Positions 34,323 through 43,083 of a stretch of 64,000 bases of DNA are shown here, in pieces (positions within the stretch are counted from its first letter, which is position 1; each line of letters begins with the position of its first letter). The notes under the pieces are model-generated. The model was not told the origin of the DNA, did not search any database, and saw only the letters and a program-made list of their open reading frames with translations. Source of the DNA: Hyphomicrobiales bacterium (GTDB taxonomy: Bacteria > Pseudomonadota > Alphaproteobacteria > Rhizobiales > Xanthobacteraceae); the NCBI GenBank assembly GCA_017305715.1, contig JAFKKG010000019.1, forward strand, positions 124,001 through 188,000. The letters run 5' to 3'. A program made the translations under genes and the position numbers.

Positions 34323-35920
34323 GTGGCGAAGCTTTCAGAGACGATCAGCCTCGACGAGATCATTGTCGGCTTGCCGCGCCGCATCCACACGCAGCGGCAC
34401 GGCAGGTGGCAAAGGCGCCGGACCGGATCGTGCTAGTCGAAGACGGGGCGTTCTGGACCTACGGCGAACTGAACCAGCGCGTCGCCGAGACCGCGACCGC
34501 GCTGTCGTCGCTGGGAATCCGGCCCGGCGACCGCATGATCATTGTCAGCGAGAACTGCATTGCGCTGGCCGCCTTGCTGCTGGCAGCGAGCAAGCTCGAC
34601 GCCTGGGCCATCGTCGCCAATCCGCGGCTGTCGGCGCGCGAGCTCGACCAGATTCGCGACCACAGCGACGCCCGCCGGATGTTCTTCACGTCAGGCATTT
34701 CCAAGGAGGCGGCCGCTCACGCCTCGCGCTACGGCGCCGAGCAGCGGCAGGTGGGCCCGCTGGCCGAGATCGGCGTCGGCCCGCTCAACGAGAGCGCGAC
34801 CGTCGAGCCTGTCGTGGCCGATCCCATCAAGCAGGTCGCGGTGCTGATCTACACGTCGGGGACGACAGGGACGCCGAAGGGCGTGATGCTGTCGCACGAC
34901 AATCTCCTGATCAGCGCCAGGACCACCGCGCATTTCCGCAGGATGACCGAGGGCGACAAGATCTATCTGGTGCTGCCGATCTCCCATATCGTCGGCATTT
35001 CGCTCCTGATCATGACGCTGATGGTCGGCGGCACGGTGCGGATGGTCAGCAAATATGATCCGGCTGCGACCGCAAAGGCAATCGCGGACGAGGGCGTCAC
35101 CATCCTCAACGGCGTGCCCGCCACCTATCAGCGCCTGCTGGAATACAAGAGCGTATCCGGCGTGAAGAAGCTCGCCCGGGGAAAGCTGCGGCTGATCGCG
35201 GTGGCCGGTGCGCCGCTCGACCTGAATCTGAAGTCGCGCGTCGAGCAGGAATTCGGGCTGCCGCTGCTCAACGGCTACGGCATCACCGAATGTTCGCCGG
35301 GAATCTCCGGCGTGCGCTTCGATGCGCCGCGCGCTGACCAGGCCGTCGGCCCGCTGTTGCCGGGCGTCGAGGCCCGGGTGCGAACGATCGACGGCATTCC
35401 GACGACGCGCGGCGAGGTCGGCGAACTGCACGTGCGCGGCCGCAACGTGATGCTCGGTTACTACCGTGCGCCGGAGCTGACCGCCAAGGTGATCGACAGC
35501 GAAGGCTGGTTCAATACCGGCGACCTCGCGCGCTTCGACGGCGACTGCCTCTACATCGTCGGCCGTACCAAGGAAATGATTATCCGTTCCGGCTTCAACG
35601 TCTATCCGGCTGAAATCGAAGCGGTGCTCAGCTCGCACAGGGATGTCGTGCAGTCCGCCGTGGTCGGCCGCGCCGTCGATGGCAACGAGGAGGTTGTCGC
35701 CTTTGTGCAGCTATTGCCGGGGTCGCGCACCACGCCTGACGATCTGATGGAATTCGTCCGGTTTCAGCTCACCTCCTACAAGCGGCCGTCCGAAATCATC
35801 GTCCTCGATGCGCTGCCGGCCACGTCGACCGGCAAGATCCTCAAGCACAAGCTAGCGGAATCGCTGGCCGGCGAAGCCACTTTGGCGTCGGCGAGGGAAC
35901 TTCGCCGGCAACACATCTAA
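34323..35920 (+). pseudogene. AMP-forming acyl-CoA ligase with an apparent N-terminal frameshift
   Basis: GTG 34323 has a strong ribosome site (GGGAGGTCAGTC) and encodes ISLDEIIVGLPRRIHTQ, which aligns residue by residue with ITAAELLDGLPSRVHEV of the paralogue at 48125. The frame then fails. One missing base near 34394-34395 would join it to the long frame that resumes as AARQVAKAPDRIVLVEDG and runs to 35920 with all ANL motifs (YTSGTTGTPKGVMLS, NGYGITECSPG, PAEIEAVLSS, STGKILKHK). Either this is a true 1-base deletion, a sequence error, or translation starts at the internal GTG 34406 and gives a 504-residue protein. Only about 28 N-terminal residues are affected, so activity may survive. It would be first in the 34323-42033 operon. 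Confidence 0.7.
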
Positions 35921-35938
35921 CCTCACCGGGAGAACATC

Positions 35939-36676
35939 TTGCAGAAGAGAAACGCAACCGTGGCCGTGATCGGCGCCGGCGACTATATCGGCGGCGAGAT
36001 CGCCAAGAAGTTCGCCGCCGAGGGTTTTACGGTGTTCGCCGGACGCCGGAATGGCGCCAAGCTCGAACCGCTGGTGAAGGAGATCGAAAAGGCCGGCGGC
36101 GAAATTCACGCCCGCTCGCTCGACGCGCGCAAGGAGGAGGAGATCGTGTCCTTCCTCAACGACGCCGACAAGCACGCGCCGCTCGAGGTCTGCATCTTCA
36201 ACATTGGCGCCAACGTCAACTTCCCGATTCTGGATACGACCGAGCGGGTGTTCCGCAAGGTCTGGGAAATGGCCTGCTATTCAGGCTTCCTTGCCGGCCG
36301 CGAGGCGGCCCGACTGATGCTGCCGCGCGGCAAGGGCAATATCTTCTTCACGGGAGCGACTGCGAGCCTGCGCGGCGGAACCGGTTATTCTGCGTTTGCC
36401 AGTGCCAAGTTCGGCCTCCGCGCCGTGGCGCAAGCGACCGCGCGCGAACTCGGGCCGAAGAACATCCACGTCGCGCATCTCATCATCGATTCCGGTGTCG
36501 ACACCGAATGGGTGCGGCAGCGGCGGATCGAGGCGCTTGGCCCGAACGCGCTGGATGATCCTGATCTCTTGATGCCGCCGTCGTCGGTCGCTGAGTCCTA
36601 CTGGCTGCTCTATCAGCAGCCCAAAAGCGCCTGGACGTTTGAGCTGGAGATCCGCCCGTTCGGCGAGAAGTGGTAG
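35939..36676 (+). CDS. SDR-superfamily protein lacking catalytic Ser and Tyr (copy B)
   Basis: A 245-residue Rossmann protein, clearly related to copy A. VAVIGAGDYIGGEIAKKF binds the cofactor. In TGATASLRGGTGYSAFASAK the Tyr position is F153, the Ser position A140, and the Asn position in WEMACYSGF is also changed; K157 remains. It ends WTFELEIRPFGEKW. Start is TTG 35939 after CGGGAGAACATC, 18 bp past the ligase. It is more likely a dehydrogenase with altered chemistry, a hydratase-like enzyme or a regulator than a classical SDR. Confidence 0.83.
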   Translation: MQKRNATVAVIGAGDYIGGEIAKKFAAEGFTVFAGRRNGAKLEPLVKEIEKAGGEIHARSLDARKEEEIVSFLNDADKHAPLEVCIFNIGANVNFPILDTTERVFRKVWEMACYSGFLAGREAARLMLPRGKGNIFFTGATASLRGGTGYSAFASAKFGLRAVAQATARELGPKNIHVAHLIIDSGVDTEWVRQRRIEALGPNALDDPDLLMPPSSVAESYWLLYQQPKSAWTFELEIRPFGEKW

Positions 36677-36690
36677 GGGGGCATCTCACA

Positions 36691-37872
36691 ATGGAGCTCA
36701 ATCTTTCCAGTGAGGAGGCTGCGTTTCAGGACGAGGTGCGCGCTTTCATCGCGGCGAATTATCCCGCGGAAATGCGCGTTCCCAACCCGGAAACCGACCT
36801 TTCCAAGGAGCAGATGCTGCTCTGGCACCGTATCCTCCACCAGAAGGGGTGGATCGCGCCGCTCTGGCCCAAGGAGTATGGCGGGCCGGGCTGGTCCATT
36901 ACGCAGCGCTTTATTTTCGAGCAGGAGACGTCACGCGCCGGGACGCTGCCGCCACTGGCGTTCAGCGTCACCATGGTCGGCCCGGTCATCTACACCTTCG
37001 GCAACGACGCGCAGAAACAGAAGTTTCTGCCGCGAATCCTCTCCGGTGAGGATTGGTGGTGCCAGGGTTATTCGGAGCCCGGGTCTGGTTCCGACCTCGC
37101 CTCGGTCCGCACCAAGGCCGTACGCGACGGCGATCATTACATCGTCAACGGACACAAGACCTGGACCACACTGGCTCAGCATGCCGACTGGATATTCTGC
37201 CTGGTGCGGACCGATCCTTCGGCAAAACCTCAGGCCGGCATCTCTTTCCTGCTGATCGACATGAAATCGCCCGGGGTCACGGTGCGGCCGATCATTACCA
37301 TCGACGGCTCGCATGAAGTCAACGACGTCTTCCTGGAGGACGTGCGCGTCCCGGCCGAGAATTTGATCGGCAAGGAAAACAAGGGATGGACTTATGCCAA
37401 GTTCCTGCTGGGCAACGAGCGTACCAGCATGGCCGGGATCGGCCGGTCGACGCGCTATCTGAAGCGCCTCAAGCACATCGTGAAAACTGAAGTCGGCGAG
37501 GACGATCCGAATTTCGGCGAGTTCATCAAGGAAATTGCGCGCGTCGAGCTTGATGTGCTCGCGTTGGAGGCAACCGAACTGCGCATCGTCGCGCAGATGT
37601 CGCGTGGCATCGATCCGGGGCCGGCCGCGTCGCTGTTCAAGATCAGGGGTACCGAGATCTTCCAGCGCATCACGGATCTGACGCATCAGGCGATCGGCAA
37701 CTACGGTTTGGCGATTCGCGAACACCCGGTAAGCGGCAACCGCTTCATGCCGGGGCCGGACTACGGGCACACCGCGACGGAGAAGTATCTCAACTCCCGA
37801 AAACTCAGCATTTACGGGGGGTCGAATGAAATCCAGCGCAACATCATCGCGAAAGCGGTTCTCGGTCTCTGA
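36691..37872 (+). CDS. Acyl-CoA dehydrogenase, first of a pair
   Basis: A 393-residue flavoprotein. GYSEPGSGSDLASVRTKAV, the FAD segment LLGNERTSMAGIGRST and the end YGGSNEIQRNIIAKAVLGL are typical. The ATG at 36691 follows GGGGGG; it is 14 bp after SDR copy B. The next gene is a second, divergent acyl-CoA dehydrogenase 21 bp away, an arrangement known for heterotetrameric enzymes acting on bulky (for example sterol or cyclic) acyl-CoAs. Confidence 0.88.
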   Translation: MELNLSSEEAAFQDEVRAFIAANYPAEMRVPNPETDLSKEQMLLWHRILHQKGWIAPLWPKEYGGPGWSITQRFIFEQETSRAGTLPPLAFSVTMVGPVIYTFGNDAQKQKFLPRILSGEDWWCQGYSEPGSGSDLASVRTKAVRDGDHYIVNGHKTWTTLAQHADWIFCLVRTDPSAKPQAGISFLLIDMKSPGVTVRPIITIDGSHEVNDVFLEDVRVPAENLIGKENKGWTYAKFLLGNERTSMAGIGRSTRYLKRLKHIVKTEVGEDDPNFGEFIKEIARVELDVLALEATELRIVAQMSRGIDPGPAASLFKIRGTEIFQRITDLTHQAIGNYGLAIREHPVSGNRFMPGPDYGHTATEKYLNSRKLSIYGGSNEIQRNIIAKAVLGL

Positions 37873-37893
37873 CCACATCGCACGGGGCATCGG

Positions 37894-39024
37894 ATGGATA
37901 TCCAGTTGACGGAAGAGCAGGAACTGCTTCGGTCGAGCATTCAGCGCTTTCTGCGCGAGCAGTACGGCTTTGACGAGCGTCGAAAAATCGTCGCGACCGA
38001 CGAAGGCTGGAGCCGCAAGCACTGGAGCGCCTTTGCCGAGCTCGGCTTGTGCGCGGCGCCGTTTCGGGAAAGTTCCGGCGGCCTTGGTGGCGGATCGCTC
38101 GCGACCATGATCGTGATGCAGGAGTTCGGACGCAACCTGGTCGTCGAACCCTATTTCGAGACCGTGGTGCTGGCAGGCGGCCTAATCGAGGAGGCGGGTT
38201 CGCCGGAACAGCGCCAGGCGTTTTTGCCCGATATTATGGACGGCAGCGCAATCTGGACGTTGGCCTGGGCCGAGGGAAAGTCACGCTATGATTTCAACAA
38301 CGTCGTCACGACGGCGCGTCGCGAGGGGGATCATTTCGTCCTCAGCGGATCGAAGGCGGCGGTCATCGGCGCGCCATGGGCCGACAGGCTGATCGTCTCG
38401 GCGCGCACTTCGGGCGATCCACGCGACCGTGCCGGCGTCAGCCTCTTTGTCCTGGACCGCCATTCGCCCAATCTGCATTTGCAGAGCTTCAAGACCATCG
38501 ACGGCCGGCGCGCCGCCGAACTGACGCTTGGGGATGTCCGGGTGCTGGCCAGCCAGATGCTCGGCGCGGAAGGCGAGGGTGTCGCAGCGTTAGAGGCCTG
38601 CCGCGACCGCGCGATTGCGGCGCTCTGTGCCGAAGCGGTCGGTGCGATGTCAATGCTGAATTCGACCACGCTCGAATACAGCAAGACGCGCAAGCAGTTC
38701 GGCACGGCGCTTGGGACGTTTCAGGTGTTGCAACATCGCATGGTCGACATGTTCGTCGCGCTCGAGGAATCGGTCTCGTTGATGCAGCATCTCAATCTCA
38801 GCCTGGCCGCGCGCGAGCCGAATGGATCGAAACTGGCATCCGGCGCCAAGTCGAAGGTCGGCTATGCCGCGCGTTTCGTCGCGGAGCAGGCCGTGCAGCT
38901 GCACGGCGGCATGGGCATGAGCGACGAACTTGATGTCGGCCACTACTTCAAGCGGATCAGCTCCATCAACATCCAGTTCGGCGATCCCGCCTATCACCTG
39001 ATGCGGTACGCGCAGCAGAGCTGA
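37894..39024 (+). CDS. Acyl-CoA dehydrogenase, second of a pair
   Basis: A 376-residue member of the family. The N-terminal domain and [19 protein letters not shown] are recognisable. The C-terminus [20 protein letters not shown] lacks the GGSNEIQ-type segment of its partner. Such asymmetry fits a heteromeric enzyme in which only one subunit has a complete active site, but this is inference from the gene pair. Confidence 0.85.
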   Translation: MDIQLTEEQELLRSSIQRFLREQYGFDERRKIVATDEGWSRKHWSAFAELGLCAAPFRESSGGLGGGSLATMIVMQEFGRNLVVEPYFETVVLAGGLIEEAGSPEQRQAFLPDIMDGSAIWTLAWAEGKSRYDFNNVVTTARREGDHFVLSGSKAAVIGAPWADRLIVSARTSGDPRDRAGVSLFVLDRHSPNLHLQSFKTIDGRRAAELTLGDVRVLASQMLGAEGEGVAALEACRDRAIAALCAEAVGAMSMLNSTTLEYSKTRKQFGTALGTFQVLQHRMVDMFVALEESVSLMQHLNLSLAAREPNGSKLASGAKSKVGYAARFVAEQAVQLHGGMGMSDELDVGHYFKRISSINIQFGDPAYHLMRYAQQS

Positions 39025-39074
39025 AGTTCGTCCGGGGCGGTAACCGCCAATCGTATCCAACGAAAGGTATAGCA

Positions 39075-40262
39075 ATGACTGAAGCTGTGATCGTCTCGAC
39101 TGCGCGCACCCCGATCGGCAAGGCGTACAAGGGCGCGCTCAACAACACCGAGGGCGCCACCCTGTTGGGGCATGCGATCTCGCAGGCCGTGTCGCGCGCG
39201 AAGATCGACGGCGCGGAAGTCGAGGACGTGGTGATGGGCTGCGCCATGCAGCAGGGCACCACCGGCACCAACATTGCCCGCAAGGCGCTGCTGCGTGCCG
39301 GGCTCCCGGTCGGCGTCGCCGGCACCACGATCGATCGCCAATGCGCGTCCGGGCTGCAGGCGATCGCGCTGGCGGCACGGGCGGTGATTTTCGACGGCCT
39401 CGAAGTCGCTATCGGTGGCGGCGGCGAATCGATCAGTCTGGTGCAGAACAATCAGATGAACATGTTTCACGCCGTCGATCCCGAACTGCTCGCGATGAAG
39501 GGCGATGCCTACATGGCGATGCTGGACACGGCCGAAATCGTCGCCAAGCGCTACGACATCTCGCGCGAACGCCAGGACGAATACAGCCTCGAAAGCCAGC
39601 GCCGGACTGCGGCCGCGCAGCAGGGCGGACGCTTCAACGACGAACTCGCTCCGATCAAGACCACGATGGCGGTCGCCGACAAGGCGACGGGTGCGGTGTC
39701 CTATCGCGAAGTGACGCTGTCGACCGACGAGGGGCCACGCCCCGACACGACCGCCGAGGGCCTCGCGGGCGTAAAGCCGGCCAAGGGAGCGGGCTTCACC
39801 ATCACCGGCGGCAATGCCAGCCAGTTGTCCGACGGCGCCAGTGCCGCCGTCATCATGAGCGACAAACTGGCGGCGCAGAAGGGACTGAAGCCACTCGGCA
39901 TCTTCCGCGGCTTTGTCGCGGCGGGCTGCGAGCCGGACGAGATGGGCGTGGGGCCGGTTTACGCCGTGCCGAGGCTGCTCAAACGCCACGGGCTCAAGAT
40001 CGACGATATCGATCTCTGGGAGCTGAACGAGGCCTTCGCGGTGCAGGTGATCTATTGCCGCGACAAGCTCGGCATCGATCCGGAAAAGCTCAACGTCAAT
40101 GGCGGCTCGATCGCGGTCGGTCATCCCTACGGCATGACCGGGGCGCGGCTGACCGGTCACGCCCTGATTGAGGGGCGCCGGCGCAAGGCCAAATACGCCG
40201 TCGTCACCATGTGCGTCGGCGGTGGCATGGGTGCCGCGGGCCTGCTCGAAATCGTCCACTGA
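39075..40262 (+). CDS. Thiolase (acetyl-CoA acyltransferase)
   Basis: A 395-residue thiolase. The acylated Cys is in [14 protein letters not shown], the catalytic His in [15 protein letters not shown] and the second Cys in [15 protein letters not shown]. The N-terminus [16 protein letters not shown] is standard. It performs the last beta-oxidation step, releasing acetyl- or propionyl-CoA. It is 50 bp after the acyl-CoA dehydrogenase pair on the same strand. Confidence 0.93.
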   Translation: MTEAVIVSTARTPIGKAYKGALNNTEGATLLGHAISQAVSRAKIDGAEVEDVVMGCAMQQGTTGTNIARKALLRAGLPVGVAGTTIDRQCASGLQAIALAARAVIFDGLEVAIGGGGESISLVQNNQMNMFHAVDPELLAMKGDAYMAMLDTAEIVAKRYDISRERQDEYSLESQRRTAAAQQGGRFNDELAPIKTTMAVADKATGAVSYREVTLSTDEGPRPDTTAEGLAGVKPAKGAGFTITGGNASQLSDGASAAVIMSDKLAAQKGLKPLGIFRGFVAAGCEPDEMGVGPVYAVPRLLKRHGLKIDDIDLWELNEAFAVQVIYCRDKLGIDPEKLNVNGGSIAVGHPYGMTGARLTGHALIEGRRRKAKYAVVTMCVGGGMGAAGLLEIVH

Positions 40263-40304
40263 CGCGCGACAATCGGACACCCTCAAACCATATCGGAGGC
40301 ACGT

Positions 40305-41315
40305 GTGAAGACAGCCATCACCGAGATGTTCGGCATCGAACATCCGATCATCCAGGGCGGAATGCACTATGTGGGATTCGCCGAACTCGCCGCCGCGGTG
40401 TCGAATGCCGGCGGGCTTGGTGTCATCACCGGCCTGACCCAGCGTACGCCGGATTTGCTGGCCAAGGAGATCGCGCGCTGCCGCGACATGACCGACCGAC
40501 CGTTCGGCGTGAACCTGACCTTCCTGCCGACCTTCACCGCACCGCCTTATCCCGAATATATCGCGGCCATCCGGGAAGGCGGCGTGAAGGTGGTGGAAAC
40601 CGCCGGCCGCAGCCCGGAGCAATACATGCCGGCCTTGAAAGCGGGCGGCATCAAGGTGATCCACAAATGCACCTCGGTCCGCCACTCGCTGAAGGCCGAA
40701 GCGATCGGCTGCGATGCCGTCAGCGTCGACGGTTTCGAATGCGGCGGTCATCCTGGTGAGGACGACATGCCCAACATGATCCTGCTGCCGCGCGCGGCCG
40801 AGGAGTTGAAGATTCCGTTCGTCGCCTCCGGCGGCATGGCCGATGCCCGAAGCCTGGTCGCGGCGCTGGCGATGGGCGCGGCCGGCATGAACATGGGCAC
40901 GCGCTTCATCGCGACCAAGGAAGCGCCGGTGCATGAAAACGTCAAGAATGCGCTGCTCAAGGCGACCGAACTCGACACCCGTCTGGTGATGCGCGGGCTG
41001 CGCAACACCGAGCGCGTTTTGAACAACAAGGGCGTCGAGCAGTTGCTCGAGATCGAACGCGAGAAGGGCAGAGCGCTCAAGATCGACGACATTCACGACC
41101 AGGTGGCGGGCGTCTATCCCAAGGTGATGATCGACGGCGACATGGACGCCGGCGCCTGGAGCTGCGGCATGGTCGCGGGTCTCATCCACGACATCCCGAC
41201 CGTCAAGGAATTGATCGATCGCATCATGGCGGACGCGGAGCGGATCATCCGCCAGCGCCTGACCGGCTTCCTCGACGGTGTAGAACACCGGCCGACCGTC
41301 CGGGTGATTGCGTGA
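40305..41315 (+). CDS. Nitronate monooxygenase / enoyl reductase-like FMN protein
   Basis: A 336-residue TIM-barrel flavoprotein of the 2-nitropropane dioxygenase/FabK family (HPIIQGGMHYVGFAELAAAV; GCDAVSVDGFECGGHPGEDD; PFVASGGMADARSLVAAL). Members are nitronate monooxygenases, FabK enoyl reductases or FMN proteins of acyl-CoA clusters; in this operon a reductase of an unsaturated CoA ester is the more likely role. GTG 40305 follows CGGAGGCAC. Confidence 0.85.
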   Translation: MKTAITEMFGIEHPIIQGGMHYVGFAELAAAVSNAGGLGVITGLTQRTPDLLAKEIARCRDMTDRPFGVNLTFLPTFTAPPYPEYIAAIREGGVKVVETAGRSPEQYMPALKAGGIKVIHKCTSVRHSLKAEAIGCDAVSVDGFECGGHPGEDDMPNMILLPRAAEELKIPFVASGGMADARSLVAALAMGAAGMNMGTRFIATKEAPVHENVKNALLKATELDTRLVMRGLRNTERVLNNKGVEQLLEIEREKGRALKIDDIHDQVAGVYPKVMIDGDMDAGAWSCGMVAGLIHDIPTVKELIDRIMADAERIIRQRLTGFLDGVEHRPTVRVIA

Positions 41316-41379
41316 GCGTCGCGCGAACCGGGCAAGTCATCGATCAATGGCCGTCGTCGGCCCCGCGGAGGGAGAGCTC

Positions 41380-42033
41380 ATGAATCCGGTCGACTTCCAT
41401 TACTACGAGCCGTCGAAGGGCCACGGGCTCCGCCACAATCCGTTCAACGCGATCATCGCGCCGCGTCCGATCGGCTGGATCTCGTCGCGTAATGCGGCCG
41501 GTCAACTCAATCTCGCGCCTTACAGCTTCTTCAACGCGTTCCTCTACGACCCCCCGATCATCGGATTCTCCTCGATTTCGTGGAAGGACACCGTCAAGAA
41601 CGTCAGCGAGACCCGCGAATTCACCTGGAATCTAGTGACGATGGATCTGGGTGACCGCATGAACGTGACGGCGACGCCGCTCGGTCACGGCGTCAGTGAA
41701 TTCGAAGCGGCAGGGCTGACGCCGGTGCCGGGACGCCACGTCTCCGTGCCGCGGGTCGGCGAGAGCAGGGCCGCGATGGAATGCAAGGTGATCGACGTCT
41801 CCCAGCTTGCGAATGCGCGCGGCGAGAAGGTCGAGGGATGGTTCGTGCTCGGCGAGGTCGTCGCCGTCTACATCGACAAATCGCTGATCGAGGACGGCGT
41901 CTACAACACCGCGCTTGCGCGCCCCATCCTGCGCGCCGGCCGCGGTGGAGATTACCTCGAGGTCAAGACGGAAAACATGTTCGAGATGAAGCGCCCTCCG
42001 GGCAGCAGCAAACCGGAATTCCACGGTACCTGA
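41380..42033 (+). CDS. Flavin reductase-like FMN-binding protein
   Basis: A 217-residue protein with the split-barrel flavin reductase fold: NAIIAPRPIGWISSRNAAG, APYSFFNAFLYDPPIIGFSS and EFTWNLVTMDL. It may supply reduced flavin to an oxygenase or act with the preceding FMN protein. ATG 41380 follows GGAGGGAGAGCTC; an earlier in-frame start at 41308 is unlikely. Confidence 0.83.
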   Translation: MNPVDFHYYEPSKGHGLRHNPFNAIIAPRPIGWISSRNAAGQLNLAPYSFFNAFLYDPPIIGFSSISWKDTVKNVSETREFTWNLVTMDLGDRMNVTATPLGHGVSEFEAAGLTPVPGRHVSVPRVGESRAAMECKVIDVSQLANARGEKVEGWFVLGEVVAVYIDKSLIEDGVYNTALARPILRAGRGGDYLEVKTENMFEMKRPPGSSKPEFHGT

Positions 42034-42081
42034 CCAGGCTCAGCACGTGTGCGGTCAAAAATCACAATGGAGAGACACAAT

Positions 42082-42278
42082 ATGAGCGCTCACTCGTGCC
42101 TGCTGGCAGCAGTGCTGTTGGTGACATCAGCTCAATGCGCTCTCGCGCAAAAGAAATATGGTCCAGGAGCAACCGACACCGAAATCAAGATTGGCAACAC
42201 CATGCATATAGCGTTCCTGCTTCGTCTTATTCGAATATTGGCAAAGCCGAAGCCGGCCATGGCGAACTCTCCTGTTGA
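42082..42278 (+). pseudogene. Remnant of a LivK-type substrate-binding protein gene
   Basis: ATG 42082 opens a signal peptide (CLLAAVLLVTSAQCALAQ) and then KKYGPGATDTEIKIGNTM, the start of receptors such as the one at 16692-17903. One base is missing near 42203; in the next frame the receptor sequence continues as YSVPASSYSNIGKAEAG until TGA at 42276-42278. The remaining ~330 codons are gone. The gene was probably the receptor of the upstream operon. Confidence 0.78.
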
Positions 42279-42287
42279 TAGTGGTTG

Positions 42288-42309
42288 TTATATGACGATA
42301 GTCATATAA
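42288..42309. promoter_or_regulatory. Perfect palindrome, probable TetR operator
   Basis: Arms TTATATGAC and GTCATATAA with a GATA spacer form a 22-bp perfect inverted repeat. It begins 9 bp after the receptor remnant ends and lies 135 bp upstream of the TetR start. Size and symmetry fit a TetR-family site for autoregulation and possibly for the molybdopterin operon downstream. Confidence 0.6.
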
Positions 42310-42443
42310 GATGACCGACAATGCAACAAACGAGGCCGCAACCACTGGGCAATGCGGTTCCGGAATGGCTGGGAGGAGATGGTGACGGCCTGGACGGCCG
42401 TTCACCCGGAACCTTGCATGAAGTGAAAGTGCACGGAGTGGCA

Positions 42444-43028
42444 ATGCGATACGAACAGGACCACAGGCGCCAGACCCACGATCGGATTGTTGAAAGCGCC
42501 TCCTACGGCCTGCGCCAGACGGGCGCCAGGGGGCTCAGCGTCGTCGATTTGATGAAACTCGCCGGCCTGACGCATGGCGGATTCTATAACCATTTCAATT
42601 CACGCGCCGCGCTGGTCAGCGAGGCGATCGCGTTTGCCATGGACCAGATGACGGCGCGATGGAGAAAATTGGCGCAGAAGAAGGCCAACGGGCGGCGTTT
42701 CGAGGCGCTGATCGCGGATTACCTCAGTCGGCGGCATCGTGACGATCCCAGACGCGGTTGTCCGCTTCCTACGCTGGCCGTCGATGTCGTGCGATCGAGC
42801 TTGAGCGAGCAGCACGCCTTCGCGGCCAAGCTGGAGGAGATGATCGACGTCTTTGTCGAGCTGCTTCCCGACGAGCCGCCGCGGCAGGCCCGCCGGATCG
42901 CAACCGGCGCGATTGCGACCATGGTGGGGACCATCGTGCTATCGCGTGCGGTCGGTGCGGGGAAATTTTCCGATCGCATCCTCGATGCCGGACGCGGGAC
43001 CGCAGGCGGCCGAATCCGGAAGCACTGA
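42444..43028 (+). CDS. TetR-family transcription regulator
   Basis: A 194-residue regulator. The helix-turn-helix is at residues ~12-57 (RIVESASYGLRQTGARGLSV, then DLMKLAGLTHGGFYNHFNSR). The C-terminal ligand domain carries DDPRRGCPLPTLAVDV as in the NemR/AcrR-like group. ATG 42444 follows GCACGGAGTGGCA; an open frame extends upstream but unlike the family. Its stop is 55 bp before the molybdopterin enzyme, which it may control. Confidence 0.88.
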   Translation: MRYEQDHRRQTHDRIVESASYGLRQTGARGLSVVDLMKLAGLTHGGFYNHFNSRAALVSEAIAFAMDQMTARWRKLAQKKANGRRFEALIADYLSRRHRDDPRRGCPLPTLAVDVVRSSLSEQHAFAAKLEEMIDVFVELLPDEPPRQARRIATGAIATMVGTIVLSRAVGAGKFSDRILDAGRGTAGGRIRKH

Positions 43029-43083
43029 CTGGTAGCAACCATGGCGAAGCGCTGCGGACAACCATGATGCAAGGGAGGTCACT

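Noticed and set aside
38994-41288. A 764-codon minus-strand frame over the thiolase and FMN-protein genes
   Set aside because: Antisense to two well-recognised genes; composition is that of a shadow frame.
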